Shown one piece after another: positions 1-14,300 of a stretch of 31,547 nt of DNA (position 1 is the first letter of the stretch; every line of letters begins with the position of its first letter). The translations under genes and the position numbers were made by a program. Source of the stretch: Chromera velia. Its lineage: Eukaryota > Sar > Chromeraceae. A model generated the notes under the pieces. That model searched no databases and was not told where the DNA came from. It saw only the letters and a list, made by a program, of their open reading frames with translations. The DNA lies in NCBI GenBank assembly GCA_018398765.1, contig JAHBMJ010000613.1, forward strand, positions 12,501 to 44,047, written 5' to 3'.

Positions 1-7
1 ACTCGGT

Positions 8-102
8 GATGAGTGAAACAATGAGATGCGAATCTCCTTTCTTGATTGCTTCTGATGAGTGAAACAATGAGATGCGAATCTCCTTTCTTGATTGCTTCTG
101 AT
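8..102. repeat. 46-bp direct repeat, two copies, at the left edge
   Basis: A 46-bp unit beginning GATGAGTGAAACAATG and ending GATTGCTTCT occurs at 8-53 and 54-99 without visible mismatch, followed by the first three bases of a third unit. It lies in the intron before the first EGF exon seen here. Confidence 0.95.
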
Positions 103-224
103 CGTATCTATGCGTTTGCACAAACCCCTCGTTCTCTTCTCTCCTCCTTAATTGAGTGCGTGTATCATCATCTATGTCTGTGAATGCATTTATCGATCAG
201 CTCTGTATCCATTCATCCATGCAG

Positions 225-1650
225 ACGAGCTGGAGTGCGGAGTGAGTGACGACTGTGACTCGAACGCCTTCTGTCTGGACAGCGAAGGCTCCTTCTCGTG
301 CACCTGCAACAGCGGGTACTCTGGACCCGGAACAACATGCTTGGGTCCGTCTGTTTCTTCGCAAGTGATGCGTTGATCTGTGTGTGTGGAGCTTTTTGGA
401 AGGCCAGCGGCTCTTCTCCTTCTATTCGGCTGTCAGGACTTGCAAAGAAAGAAACAGGCCCACCTATCTCTTTCCCCTTCTGTGTGTATGTGTACTTGTC
501 CCCGCATTTTCATGTCTTTCCCCGTATGTACGTGAGATGCAGACGTGAACGAGTGCGGCCAGACGGACAACTGCGACGCGAACGCCCTCTGCTCGAATTC
601 TGCCGGCAGCTTCTCGTGTGCGTGCAACGTAGGGTTCCAGGGGAATGGTCTGCTCTGCAGCGGTACGTACGTGTCGAGCTAGGCGTAAGTTGACACTGCA
701 GTCATTTCGTTTCCTCAATCGATTGGCTTGTGACAGAGGACTCTTCTCTTCTCTTCTCTTCTCTCAGTGATGCAGGGAAAGCAATGGAAAACGCTGGAGA
801 AGTCTGTGCAGTCCAGCTCTAGAGGTTCAGCTGATCGGTAGTTGTTTTTTGTCAATGTCTGTCCAGATGGATCGAAAAGAAGCCTAGCTCTTTCTTCACT
901 CAGATTGCACCTTCCTCCCGGTTTCTATCTGTGAGATTGCACCTTCCTCCCAGTTTCTATCTGTGAGATTGCACCTTCCTCCCAGTTTCTATCTGTGAGA
1001 TTGCACCTTCCTCCCAGTTTCTATCTGTGGATTCCCCATTGACCCCCACATGGTGGGCCTGACTTCCTCTCTCTCTCTCTCTCTCCATTAATTGTGCAGA
1101 CGTAGATGAGTGTGCGGCGTCGACCCACACTTGCGGCTCGAATGTCTGCAAGAACACCCAAGGGTCTTTCCAGTGCGAGTGCAGAACCGGGTTTCAGGGA
1201 GACGGACAGACGTGCTCGGGTAGGTGCATGTGGCTTCTTCTTGCATGCTTCGAACAGTCTTTCTGCATGTGAGGCAAGGAAGCCGCCAGCATGTCCTACT
1301 GGACAATTTTGTGTGAAAATATTGGCCAACTCTAGCTCATGCATGCGAGGCTGCGTCCAGCAATGAGAGGAGCGGAAAGGTCCACAAATGAAAGAGAGAA
1401 AGTGATGATTGTTGTTCGACTGGTACATAGACGTACCATGCGGCTCCCTTGAGATTCACGAAATATCAATTAAAGCTCCTGCCACTGGATGCATCAATCG
1501 ATGGCTCGATCGATCGATCGATCATGAATGCAGATGTTGACGAGTGCGCACAATCGCCTTGCGGGGCCAACGCCGCGTGCACGAACACCAACGGCGGGTA
1601 CTCGTGTGCGTGTAACCCCGGATTTACAGGCGACGGTTTCGTTTGCCTCG
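225..1650 (+). CDS. Four consecutive EGF-like exons (part of the polycystin-1-like gene)
   Basis: Exons 225-344, 543-662, 1100-1219 and 1534-1650 each encode one EGF module of 39-40 residues. Three start D-V-[ND]-E-C and the first D-E-L-E-C. Each has six cysteines, the central G-[SG]-[FY]-[SQ]-C-x-C and a final C-[LS]-G. The D-x-[DN]-E-C start is the calcium-binding EGF signature. All four exons are phase 1-1, so each can be duplicated or skipped without breaking frame. The module just inside the left edge begins after an acceptor, so more ectodomain exons probably lie upstream. Confidence 0.93.
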
Positions 1651-4600
1651 GTGAGCCTTCTTCCTTCGTTTGCCTCTTTCTTTCTTTTCCTCTCAAGCTA
1701 TCAAGCTAGGGAAGGCATGTGTCTCAGCTTTTTGTTTCTCTCTGTCTCCTCCCTTGTTAGGGCATGTATCAGCTGTCTGCCTACCGCGTTAAGAGTGTCA
1801 GAGACCATCGAAATGTACTCAGTCAGAGTTGCCGCAGCCTTTGACAATTGATTGCTCTTCTTTTGACAAAGAAAAGTGGTGGAATGAGCGCTGGACGCGC
1901 TACTCTTCTTTGTTGACTCGACGATCTTGTTTTGGTTGGTCCATGCTGCCTGGTATTGGCCGTCTCCCAATGGCATCAGCTCACTTCTATTTCCCCCTTC
2001 ACGTCACGTCACGTCAATCATTTCTCCCTTGCTCTATTCCCTACTCATTCCTGCATGCAGCCGCTGCCGTCACGTGTCAGCCTACGGACCCCGTCCTCGT
2101 CGCCATCGAGTCAGTCTGTGCGGCGGCGGGCACCGACTCCCAAAGTTTGGGCACTGTCAGCAGCCTGCAGGCTGGACTCGGCGCTGCGGTAATGACCACA
2201 GGGGGAAACTGCGAAGAAAAGGAATTGATCTCATGCACTCCCAACGGGGCAAACTTCGACTGCAACTGCGTGAATGCGGACACCTGCACCTCCTCTCCTT
2301 CCGCTGGAGCACGGACGTTCACCTCTTCCTCCACTCTCTCCGCCACAGCCCCGCGAGGCACACTCGTGAGCGGGGTCCTGACGAACTCGCCCTCTTCTGC
2401 CTCCTTTTCCTTCAAGTGCCAGACAGGGTACGAATTTGTGGGCACGGAGGTCTCATCTGCTACCGTCACGCGCTCAGCCACGTGCATGACCCTGGGCTCC
2501 GATAATCTCTTCCAACTGAGAGGACCTACGTGTGTGCCGAGTCAGCCGTTTTCTTTTTTCTGTCTCTCTGTCTGTCTGTCGGTCTATCTGTCTGTCTCTA
2601 TGCCTTTTGATCGGCCGGAAGGGAGAAAGTAGATTACTCCACCAAAACCCATTCCAGTTTGGATCAAATGGTCCTCTTGCGTTGGTTCAAAAAACGACAA
2701 AGCTGGCCTAAGTGAAGAGGCGGGGTATTTGCAGCAAGCCCGAGAGATTTTGACTTGAACTTTGAACCACACTTTAAGTACACAGTTTGATGTTTCGGAA
2801 TAAAAAGTCCTACACCTCCTGTGTGTATGCCAGTTCGAATTAATTCTCTCCTTAACTCTCTCTCGACCCCACCCGTTCTTCATTCTTTCTGTTGCAGAGG
2901 ACACCTGCATGCTCTCGGAGACCACTGCGTACATGCCAAACGTGGGCATCTACAGCGACGCCAATTGGACACAGCCGTCCCTGCCGCTCTCAACCGTCAG
3001 CGTCGCCTACGCGTGCAACAACGGGTACCGACTGGCAGACAGCGCCTCCTCGAACGTCACTGCGACATGGACCTGTGGGAAGAGAGCGGGCTCTCTCTCA
3101 GACACAGACTACATCTTCCAACCCGCATCACACATCTACCCTGTCTGCAATGGTACGTCCGCTTGTTACTTGATTTCTCGATTGCTTGCTGCATGTCTCC
3201 ATTGCACTCCTTCCGTGGATTGATTAGATTGCTGCATGTGTTTTTGAAATTTGGTGTCTCCCCTGATCGAACCTGCATGCTTTTCTGATATTGGCCGGTG
3301 CAGTGAGGAACTGCACTCTCCAGACATCTTTCTCGTCCACGCCGACGAATTTGGAGGTCCTCGGATTCTTCCCCGGCAGGCGGACGTTGGAATTCGGGCA
3401 GTCTGCTAACCTGAAGGTGGTGCCTGCTGCGGGGTTCTTCTTTGACGCTGAGCCCCTCGCAGCCTCCATCCTCGTCTCTGCGCAGTGCCAGGCGTCGGGA
3501 TCTGACCTCCAACTCGCCGTCTCCTTCCCATCAGTCTCACGTCAGTACGTCCAGTTGAATAAATATGATTTGATGAATTGGGACACTCGAGAATGCCCAG
3601 GGCGGCGCAGGGGGGACTGATGTGAGTTGTGCGTAACATTCGAATTCCCTGCAGTGCCTCTCAAAAGGAACCACAAACAAGTACAATGGCAATCAATCAA
3701 ATGATGCATGGAATTACGCGAGACCTCTTTGCTTCTCCTTGTTTGTGTATGAGAATGCAGAGGCCACCTGTAGCAGAGACGGGCCCGTTCTGATGAGTGC
3801 AAAGGCGAAGTGCGCAAAGGCCACCATGCGGACACCGGCATCGAAGGGCACCAACGCTGTGACAGCCGCCACGTGCGCATCTTTGGTGGCAGCAGACTCT
3901 AGCTGTGCAGATGTTTTCGTCCACCGATTCGCCAACCTTCCCGACAACGACAATTGCAAGTGCGTCGCTGCGACAGCCTCCGACCTTCTCTGCACTCAGA
4001 CTTCTACGAGTGATTTCTCCAACGTCTTCGCAGTCACTCCAGACGCAATTCTAGGACAAGGCATCTCCAGGGAGAACCCGGGGACGGAGCCTGCCGACGC
4101 AGCGGCACTCAGTGCGACGTCGTCTGTGAGTTACAACTGCTCTTCACACGCTGTCACGCTGACGTGCACGGGTGCAGAGGATCTGAACTCAGCCGACAAC
4201 TCGATTCCGTTGAGGTCCAAGGCTTTCTACGCAGTCCCGTCGACTCGGCCCGTGTGCCCAGGAGGTGAGTGGAGTGGTTGAATCTTTTCTGCCTTTCTGT
4301 CTTTCTGTCTTCCTGTCTTTCTTTCTTTCTTTCTTTCTTGATTTGACTCCAATGTGTGTGTCCCTGTCTAAGGGTCGAAAGGTAGCTCTTGGGCTGCCGA
4401 TCCCTTTTCGAGCTTGTTTGCGTATTCTTTCTGGTTTTCCTCCAAGTTGCTAACTGTCCGAATTCATTCTGCACGTATAGTAATTACTTTTTTGCCGCAC
4501 GTGCATCCATCCATTTGGGTTTGATATTCCGTACAGGAACCGACGAATGCACAGCCAACAGTCACGACTGTGACGCGAATGCGATCTGCATCGACACCGC

Positions 4601-7600
4601 CAGTGCTTTCTCGTGTGCCTGCAAGGAGGACTATGGGTTCTTTGATACCAACTACGAGACGATACAAAGCTCGGGCCCCGGAAAGTCTTGCAGAGTACCC
4701 GCGTGCGGAGACGGCATCTGGGGCTCGACAGAGATCTGCGAGGACGGCAACAACGCGAACGGAGACGGTTGCTCTGCCCTCTGTCAGGTTGAGAAGGGAT
4801 GGTCTTGTTCCACCTGGGGATCGGGATCTCTTTCAAACTGCACTCGTCTCTGTGCCGTCTCTCGCGGCGATTCGTTGCCGACTGGCGCGTCGATCTGCGA
4901 CAGCACTGGCCCAAACCCCGCCATATCTTCCCTCGTGCAGTGCACAGAGCAGTGCTCTTCCTCCTCCGACACCGTCACTGCGCGCATCGGGTGTCCTTAC
5001 ACGATGCAGACATACTTGACGAGTACCGGAAAGACGGATGCAAACCTGAACCCGAGCACTTTCGCTTCAGCATACACCTGCAAGACCGTCACAGCCCCGC
5101 AGCTGCGGTCGATCAGCTTCCTGACCTCTTCTTTGAAAGAGATCGTCCTCGTCTTCGACACGGACATCGCGGTTCACCAGGTGCCCTTCACAACCATCGA
5201 CACTTCACTCTCCACTGCCGAGCAGATCGCAGCAGTGACTGCAGTGACCGCAGAAGGGCCCTGTAGTTTCGTTGGAAGTCTTTTCGACGACGCGTCGCTC
5301 ACAAGTCTTGGAGAAGACGCTCAGTGCAGATGGGCGTCCACCCGACGTCTCATCGTCACGCTGGGCACAGAGCCCGAACTTCCAGACCGTCTCCTCCTGC
5401 CTGGGGACGCCCTTCGCATGGGAGGTGGTTTGTTGCAGAGGAAGGATGCATTCGAGGATGTCCCTCCCTCTATCTACGGAGTCAGGTACACAGGGGGAAG
5501 CTCAGTCGGAATGGAGGTTCTCTTTCCGTCCGGCGTTGATGTCACCTCCTTTGCTCCCGCTGTCACTCTCAAGGGTCCTTCCGAGATCTCCAGGTGCCAG
5601 CCTCTGACGCTTTCCGGGGCCGTCACAGGCCTCGGACTTGCCGGAAGAGAACCGAAGAGTGTTGCCTGGACACTTGCGTGCACCAACAACGCCGGCGGGG
5701 CCACGATTGCTTGCGGTGACGTTCTCACAGAGGAAATTGCTGACATGAACTCTGACGGTCTCCTCACCTTCTCCCTGACCGCGGAGGATCTCCTCGTTGT
5801 CGAGTCCCACCTTTCCGGCCTGGGAGTCACGGTGGCAGACCTCGCCTTCACCCTCACAGTCACCAATACTTTTGGCACGACGAGCAATTCCGCGGCCCTC
5901 ACCGTCACGTTTGACACCTCGGGGGTCACTCCCGGAATTCGCCCGTCGTTACCCGTCACAGGCACCTCGGTGTCTGCTGTTGTCACAGAAGCCCTCACTC
6001 TGCAGGTGGCAGTGAGCATTCCAGAGGCAGTCGCAGGATGCACCCTCACCTCTGCAGAGCAGGCGATCAGCGTGGAGTGGTCAGCGCAGATGACCAGCCC
6101 CTCCTCTACTGACATTTCCTCGACTTTGAACTCAGCAGACCTGGCTCCTGCTTTCAACACTCTTCGACTCCCTCCAGGAATTCTGCCCGAGAATTCCGTC
6201 ACGACAGTCACTGCAAAGGCGTTCTTCACAGACAACCCGGGGACCTTCAAGACTGTCGACTTCACAGTCACTGTCGCAGCCTTTGCCCCCCTCACACCTG
6301 AACTCCGGACCATTGCCCCTCCTTCCCCCTCTGCTGCTTGCCCGATCGTCATCAGTGCAGGTGCCACCACGAATCCAAATAAAGACAAGTTGGCCGACCT
6401 CTACTCATCTTATTTCACACCCGGAGTTACCGCATTCACCTGGACGTGCGCCCACCGCACCTTCAACACAACAGCCATTCCCCCCGCAATCACCGACACT
6501 GCCTGCACAGGCACGGCGGCGACGGCAGTTGCTGCAGCGGCGGAAACGCTGACACTTCCAAGCGGCGCCCTGACAGCTGGAGAGGAGTACATATTTGGAG
6601 TCAGCGCCACGGCCTCGGTGACTCACTCCACGATGTCGGTCACCTCTGCCACCACAACCAGCTCTGCCGTCTCCAAGAGCCTCTTCGTCTATCCCGTCAC
6701 CGCAACGGCCTCGGCGGCAGCTTTCACGGTGAGCGTCGTCTCTGCGACCAAGTCGATCAGCTCCACCATCACGGAGACAGGACAGACCTACTCGGCCGCC
6801 CTCGTATCCAGCCAGGCAGCCATCACCCTCGTTCTCGCACTGGCCTCTCCGGCGTCTTCCTCGGGCTCGTGCAAGGTTGGCATGCAGGCACCAATTCGAA
6901 TACAGACATCCACTTTCTCCGTTGAATCTGTATGTGACGCACTCTCACTCCTTTTCACTTTTCGACGCTTTTTACTGTCTGCTATTCCTCCTCTCTCAGC
7001 AAGCAACAAGCAGCCAAACGTTTGTTCCGAACATACCTTGCGCTTCTCACGCATGCTCTTTTGCCCACTCCTCTTTAACTTCATTTCCTCCGTTCTTGGC
7101 TCTTCTTTCTTGATAGATACTCATTCACGCATTTCGCTCGCTCTGTTCGCACTATTCATACGTCTCTCCTCAGCCAAGTGTGAGTCCGGTCCTCGAGGTC
7201 TACAAGCTCCAGTCCGAGCTCCTCTCCCTGGCCAATCTCGAAGCCGCAGTAGAGGAGTCCTTCCCGACGTTCATCTCCGAAGGTGCCATCGAGCTGCAGT
7301 CTTCAGGAATCGCAATGAGCACTACCGACACGCCCTACGGGGCCCCGGAAAGCGACGCGGAGATGGAGGTTCTCTACTACCGGGCGGTCATCCCCTCCTC
7401 CGTTGTTTCCACACTCGTCGACGAGGTCATGATCCTCGCTGTCGATCTGCAGAGCGCCATCACAACAGCCCGTCAGCAGGATTGAAGCAAGCTGGGAATG
7501 CAAAGAAACATGGAGCCTCTGGACTTGTTGTTTCTGTCTTGATCAATCCACATGTCCTTCCCCAAACCCAAACTGAAGGAAGGAAAACAAGAGCTATTCA

Positions 7601-7666
7601 TTTCATCGACAACCCTCTCTGCGTGTTTGCGCTGTGCCGTTCAATCTCTCTCTCTCTCTCTCTCTG

Positions 7667-7735
<69 letters not shown>

Positions 7736-8197
7736 GTGCACCATGCCTGTGTTTCGTTGTCTACACCATGTCCTTTTCTCAGTGTTTGCGTGCTTTCACT
7801 ATACGACTTTCTGTGTTTGCACTGTTTGCACTATGCCACTGTTTGTCCGTTCACAGTACATCACCAGCTCCGCTTGTTGACACCATGCCATGGCTTTTTG
7901 CGTGTCACAGCGTCAACTTTCCATTTCCCGGCCTCACCGCGAGTGCATGACCGATGTGCATCACTCCATCTGTTTTGCACATTCACGCATTCGTCGATTG
8001 CAGACGACTACAGCTGGCACACGTTCAATCCCGTGGCGCCGTTTGACGTCCTGAAGGTGACAGGGCCTCCTTCTCGGGGTTCTGTGTCCGTGTCCCCCTC
8101 TTCTGGGGAGGCCTTCGTGACTGAGTTCACACTCGAACAGTCGGGGTGGGCGTCAGACATCTCCACAGACACTCTGGAGTACTCATTCATCCTGCAG

Positions 8198-8232
<35 letters not shown>

Positions 8233-8282
8233 AGTGTGTCAGTCTGTCTGTCTGTCAGTCAGTCTGTCTGTCTCTCTGTCTC

Positions 8283-8315
<33 letters not shown>

Positions 8316-11300
8316 GTGCCTGTCTGTTGAAAAGAATGGAGTGCCTCTCTCAGCAGCCCTCCATTTCTGTTGATTGCATTTTTTCTGGAAGGAAGGATCA
8401 CTTGTGTGTTTGTCTCAATTTTTTCTGCCTGCAGGAGGTGACGCTGGATGCTGCCACGAGCACTTACAGCGACGTGACAAACGGAGACCAGGTGTTGCAG
8501 GGATTCACTTCAGGGACTGCAGCGCAGAGGCTGACGACAGTTCTGAAGGCAGGCTCCCAAGGGTCCTCTTTCCAGATTATTGCGAAGGCACGCGACACCA
8601 CAGGAAGCGAAGGGGTGACAAGATCGTCCGTCTTCACCGTCTCCAACGCAAATCCTCCCAGTTTAGACACCATCAAACAGACAATCGACCTCAAGGCCAC
8701 CTCAGTGCAGGGCTCCGGCTCCGCGCAGCTTCTCTCCTTTGTCACCTCTGCCACCTCGCTGGTAGACGTCAGTGCGGACTCGGATCAGACCACCTTCACG
8801 GATGCGGAGGCGGCGGAGATGCAGGCGTTCAGTGAGTCGGCACTCTCCGTCCTCGAGAGTGCCGTCACTCAGATGGAGCCTGCCGCCTCTGCCACGGTCC
8901 TTCTTCAAAGCGTGTCCGCGGTTGCCGACCTCTCGACGATCGCCTCTGCCTCTGCGGACCGTTCGATCAAGGCAGGAGGCACCGCGCTCACCCCCGAGGC
9001 CGCAGAGGCAGAGATGGCGGCACAGGCAGACATTCAGAAGAGGGTCGGTCTGTCATTCAGTCTATGTATGGACCGATAGACACGGCTTTAATTTCCCCTG
9101 AAGGATCGGATTCTCACTCCTTCTGAATTCCTTCCCGAGATTTCTCCGTCGTGCATCGCTGCCTGCCAGCCACACCGTCGAGTCTCCCGCATTGCAAACC
9201 CTTTGTGTGCGCGGTACGCGTTTTCGATCCGAATGACAATGTTGTGCGATCACGCTTCTTCCTTTCGTCTTGTGACCCTGCAGGCTGCCACTGTTCTCGA
9301 GTCAGCCATGACGGCAGCGGTGACCTCCGAGGATGAAATTCCCGTCTCGACGGTCCAAGCGATGCTCTCGGCAGCGTCGTCCATCTCAACATCGATCGTC
9401 TCTATTGGAAAGTCAGTCGGTCGGTCGGTTGAGTTGTCTGTCTGTCTGCGTGCGTGCTGCAGGCATCTGCTAGAAGAGTTTGCGTGTCTCAGTAAAAGGA
9501 TAAACAGAGAATCACTTTTTTTTCAGACTGTAGGGGATCTCTTCAGTCATGTGATGATCAAAACTCCTTTGCCTTCTCACGATTTCTGATGCGACTCGTC
9601 CCCTCAGTTACGGGAACCAGCAAGGAACGACCGACGCCCTCTCAGGAGATCCCTCCACGAACACCACGACTTCACCAGGGAAAATGAACGACGGTGCGGG
9701 GCGTATCATGAACATCGCGCGCCTGGCTGCAGTGGCGATGGCAAAGAGCCAGCCTCCGGGAGGAGAGATGCAGGAGACATCCTTCGGTGGCATCTCCATC
9801 TCCTCCTCTCCTCTTGGCCTCTCCACAATGCAGGGAGGGCAGGCGGGTGTGACGGCCTCCTCTGGCATGTCAGCCTCCTTCCCGGCACTTCCTATTCCTG
9901 CAGGTCGGTCTGTCTGTCTGTCTGTCTGTCTGTCGACGAGTTGCTTTCCCTCTCTGTCTCCCTGCTCTGCTATTGTGTCCCTCCATCTCACTCATGTTTT
10001 GGGAGCCTGTCCTGCTGTCCATTTTGTGCTTTTTTTCGTCGACGGCAACAACTTTGATCTCATTACATACGCATGCTTTTGGATTACTTGAATGCAGTGA
10101 CCACGCCCACTGTCGCGTGCCCGGCCTCGTCGGCTGTTGTTGCGACGTCGGTGGCCTTCTCGGAGAGTCCGCGGTCGGTGCTGCCCTCCTCAACCTCCTC
10201 GGGTGCTGCTTCGGAGTCCTCTGACCTCTCTCTGTACAGGTGCAACCAGCAGGTCCCCGTCTCTGGACTCACCACCCTCATCGACATCATGGTGCCCATG
10301 ACTCGAACCACTGGGTCTGTGGGGGGGACCTACATGGAGACGGGGTGCGCTTACTGGAACGATACGAGTGGTGCCTGGACAACTGAGGGATGCGAGACCG
10401 GCACTGGCAGCACAGCCACGATGCTCCACTGTCGGTGCAGTCATTTGACTGAGTTCGGAGGCACCACTCAGGAAAGCACAGCCCCCTCTTCAGAGCAAAC
10501 TCAGCAGGCTGAAGAGACGCCTTCTGCAGGGGAGGAGGTGAAAGACATCTTCAACGACATCAACGAGGAACCGCTAAGCAACTTCGACGCTGCTGCCAAT
10601 GCAGACCCCTCCAACCCCGTCATCTGGGTGATCTCCTTCTTCATCGGCTTCTATCTGGTCCTCCTTGTGCTGTCAGTCTGCATTGCAGTGCATTGCATGT
10701 GTGGTCCTTCCTGTGTTTTTTATCATACTGTTTTGCATGTGCATGCATGGTGTTTGTTTTTCTTCTGCCCCTGCATGGCCCTTTTCGTCGGCTCACGTGC
10801 TGCAGTTTCAGTCTGGACCGCTCATGTCCTAGCTCGTTCGTTCTTTCAACGCATGCTCAAACGTTGTGCGCCTGCAATGCACCGACAGAGGTCAACTGGG
10901 GCCCTGCATGAAGGGAAGGACTGTACCCCTCTTTCTCTCTTTCTTTCTTCCGTTGATCGATCGTGAGAGAGAGAGCGTCTGACCGGTCAGTCAATGATCT
11001 GATGGCATGCATAGATGCATGCGTGAATGGATAGACTGATGGATGGATGTACGGATCATGTGTACATGGATGTACGTGTGGATGCAGAGCTGCTCGGCAC
11101 GACTGGAAGAACCAGCACGACTTCCATTTTCTCTCCTTTTTGTACTTGAGGAACGAGAAGATCATCAGAAGAATCAGACAGGGCAGACCCCCAACCTTCT
11201 GGCAGGCGCTCTTCATGTGGTTGACGTCAGTCACTCGGCTGGAGGATCGAGAGGAGAAAAGAAGCGATTCAAAAAAGGAGTCCAACATACGAGCATGCAA

Positions 11301-14300
11301 AAAAAACGACTTGGCGGACTATACATACGGATGTTGACCTTCTCATTCCTTGACGCACAGGAATCGGACAGACTCGTTGGCTCAAACATTCTCCCGCTTT
11401 TCTCTTGTCCTGTTTGACTGTGTCAATCCCCCCCAACCACCCTCGCTGAATGACCGTCCGACCGACTGACTGGGAAACTTAATCAGTGACTGGATGAATA
11501 AGTGATTCGGAGTGAGTGAACCTTCAATAATTGAATGTGTGCAGGTGCAAGCCCTGCAGAGAGTCGTGCTCGATCTGTGCAAAGAGGTTCTGTGGTTGGA
11601 CGAAGAAGGGGAAGAAGTCAACGATGCACGAGACGGAGACGGTGCAGGACCTGAAGGTTATCCGGTCCATGGCAACCAAACTCCAGGAGGAAGAGGGCAT
11701 GGACAAGGGTACCGCCCTCAAGCACGTGATCGAAAAGGGCGAACTCAAGCAGTATGTCTCCACCCACGCGCGTCTGAGAAGAAAGCAGCTGCACGTGGCG
11801 GCTTCGCGCATTGCCCGCAAGTGGAGAGCGAAAGTGGCGGCACGGAAAGGCGGTCAGACGTCCTCGAACACCATCCAGCTGCACAGCATCGTGATGCCCT
11901 TCTCTACAGCGGGAATGGACGACTCGGACCTCGAGGAATGGGCCCCACTCCCCTGCCTGGCCGGGGTGTCGGCCCGTACTGTTTCTCCCGAGATGATGGC
12001 AGACGGCCGCACGCTCTCGTCTCTCCTCGTAGACACCCTTGGAGGGATGCAACCGCGAGAGGGCGACGCGTCGATTGACGCTTCTGAGGCCACATGTTAC
12101 CTGACAGACAGGGCAATTCTCCTGCAGACGGTTGACGGCCGGCCTTTGCCTCGACGGTCTGATGGGAGCACGGAGGAGAAGTGGAAGGGCCTCATGCTTC
12201 CTCTTGCGAACTTGATGAGTCCCCAGCGAGACGATGGAGAGGCCTTCGATGCCCGTGGAACGATGTGGACGACTCTTCTCCCTCCCAAGCTCGTCAGCTT
12301 TGAGGTCAACATCGCAGAGGCCACTTCTCAGGGGGGGCCTCTGAAGTGGATCGTCAACCAGACGGCTGAGAAAGAGCCGAAGGGATACGACTGGGCAGAC
12401 CCGGCCACATGGGAGTATCTGAGACAGGACCGGACGACAAAACCGGGATGGGCGCGTATCCACAGATTGGTTGTCGGGGCCGTGGGACGAGTGGCGCCTC
12501 CGGGGAAACGAGACAGTGTGGTCGGGACGAATCCCTCCTTCCTCGATGCAGGGGCGGGTTCTCTTGCTTCTTCGTCCTCTGAGTCCCCCTTGGTCGTTGT
12601 CCGCCTGGCCCTCCACTTCGGGGGAGAGAAGGTTTTCCCTTTCCACAATGCCGTCGTGGATTCTCTCAACGTCCTCAGAAGAAAAATGCCCAAACTGGCA
12701 CAAGCAGCAGCAGCCTCGTTGGCAACAGGAGCCATGCGGAAGACGGCAGAAGAGGAGGAGGTACTCAAACACACGGTCTCCCCAACTGCCGCTCAGAGGG
12801 CATGGGATCGATGGCAAGAGTATGCGATGGTGATGGAGCGACTCGCTCAAACTGATGACAGTTCATCCTTTGTCTCAGGCTCTGAGCTCGCAAGCACTCA
12901 CCAGGAGCAGCCTGTCTTCACCGAGACCCCCCTCAGAGACAGGCCTTTAGATGCACCCCCTCCGAAAATACCCCCCATCGCCCCCCCGAATGCCCGGTCT
13001 TCAGTCGAAAGTCTCGAGGAGGCCGCAGCGGCAGACGAAACAGAATCCCTCACGATCTCTGTCAACCCCCAACAACGCCGAGAAGCCCAAAATGCACTGA
13101 AGACTCTCGAGGACCTCATAGAAGAGGCTGCTGTCTATGCCGGCGAAGGGGATGACGAGGGCCCCAACCGGTTCGGAGGCTCCGCCCTTCCAGCCAGACC
13201 GACAGACGATCGCCTCTTTGACACCGAAAGTGCCGACGAAGCAAACGAGATGGAGGAACTCGGAATCGACGTCGGTGGGTCGCTGTCTCTGTTGGAGAAG
13301 GAGGGAGAGGACTTCTCTCCTGGCAGAAGCAACGAAGATATGGAGAACCCTGCACAGACAGATTCCTTCACCCCAGTCGGGGAAGAGATGAGCGAGATTG
13401 CGGAGACGCCATCGCTCCAAGGGTCTCCGGCAGGGGTGCAGAGGAGAGAGCTCTCGAGAGAGAAGAACAGAGAGAGAGAAGACGCGAACGAGGCAGAGGA
13501 CGACGAGGGAGACGATGAATCCTATGACGATGTGGAGGTTGCCAGCGTTCAGGATCCAGATTTACTCGATGAGCAGCTCCATAAAGGAATGGGCGACGCT
13601 GCGATGAAAAAAACTCTGGGGCTTGTTCAGGGCACCTTGGTGTTCCGAGGGATGACCTCTCTGAAGGGCTCTGTGCAGACGCAGGGCAGAAAGAGTCAGT
13701 CGGGGACTTCTTTCAGAAACTTCGTCGCTCCCTCCACGTCTCAATCGATGGAACCGAGAAAGTCCCTGTCGTTGTTCAAAAAGGGGAAGAGTACAGTGGG
13801 TACCCGATCAAAGAGATTCATCGACATCGGCACTGAGAGAGACAGGGACATCGTCTACGTGATCCGGCTGACCGACAGAGGGCTCTTGGTTAGTCAGTCG
13901 CTTCATTATTTCTTGATCTCCCTTTTCTCTCTGCCGCTTTTTCTCTGCTTCATCTCTCCTGCATTTTCTCGCTGCGAATGCTTCAATTGAGACGCATAGA
14001 ATGATGTTGAGCAAAATCCACATTCCCTACAATACTGTGTGTGCGTCTCTTTGTGTTTGATTTGCAGTTCGAGCCACTCTGCTACAAGGTCCGCATCGAC
14101 CAGGACGACGCAGAAGACGATGACGGCGGGTGGATGAAGTGGCCCCCCGAGAGGGAGACCTCCGTGTTCGTGGCTGCCAAGGACCGCGCGACTCTCCTTG
14201 CAGACGCCCACGAGACCCTCCCCGAGTTTGCACGCAAGCTCTTCGCCCAGGGAGTCGGGATGACTGAAAGCGACTTCCAGAAGAACGTCTTCGGGGCTCC

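Noticed and set aside
903-1030. Possible CRISPR array (regular 32-bp units)
   Set aside because: The units are directly adjacent with no unique spacers, and the sequence is a eukaryotic intron.
5474-6388. 304-residue open frame on the - strand
   Set aside because: Antisense shadow of exon 9 of the receptor gene, caused by codon bias in Ser/Thr/Val-rich sequence.
11618-12850. 410-residue open frame on the - strand
   Set aside because: Antisense to exon 17; Cys/Arg/Ser-rich with no recognisable domain, while the + frame joins in phase on both sides.
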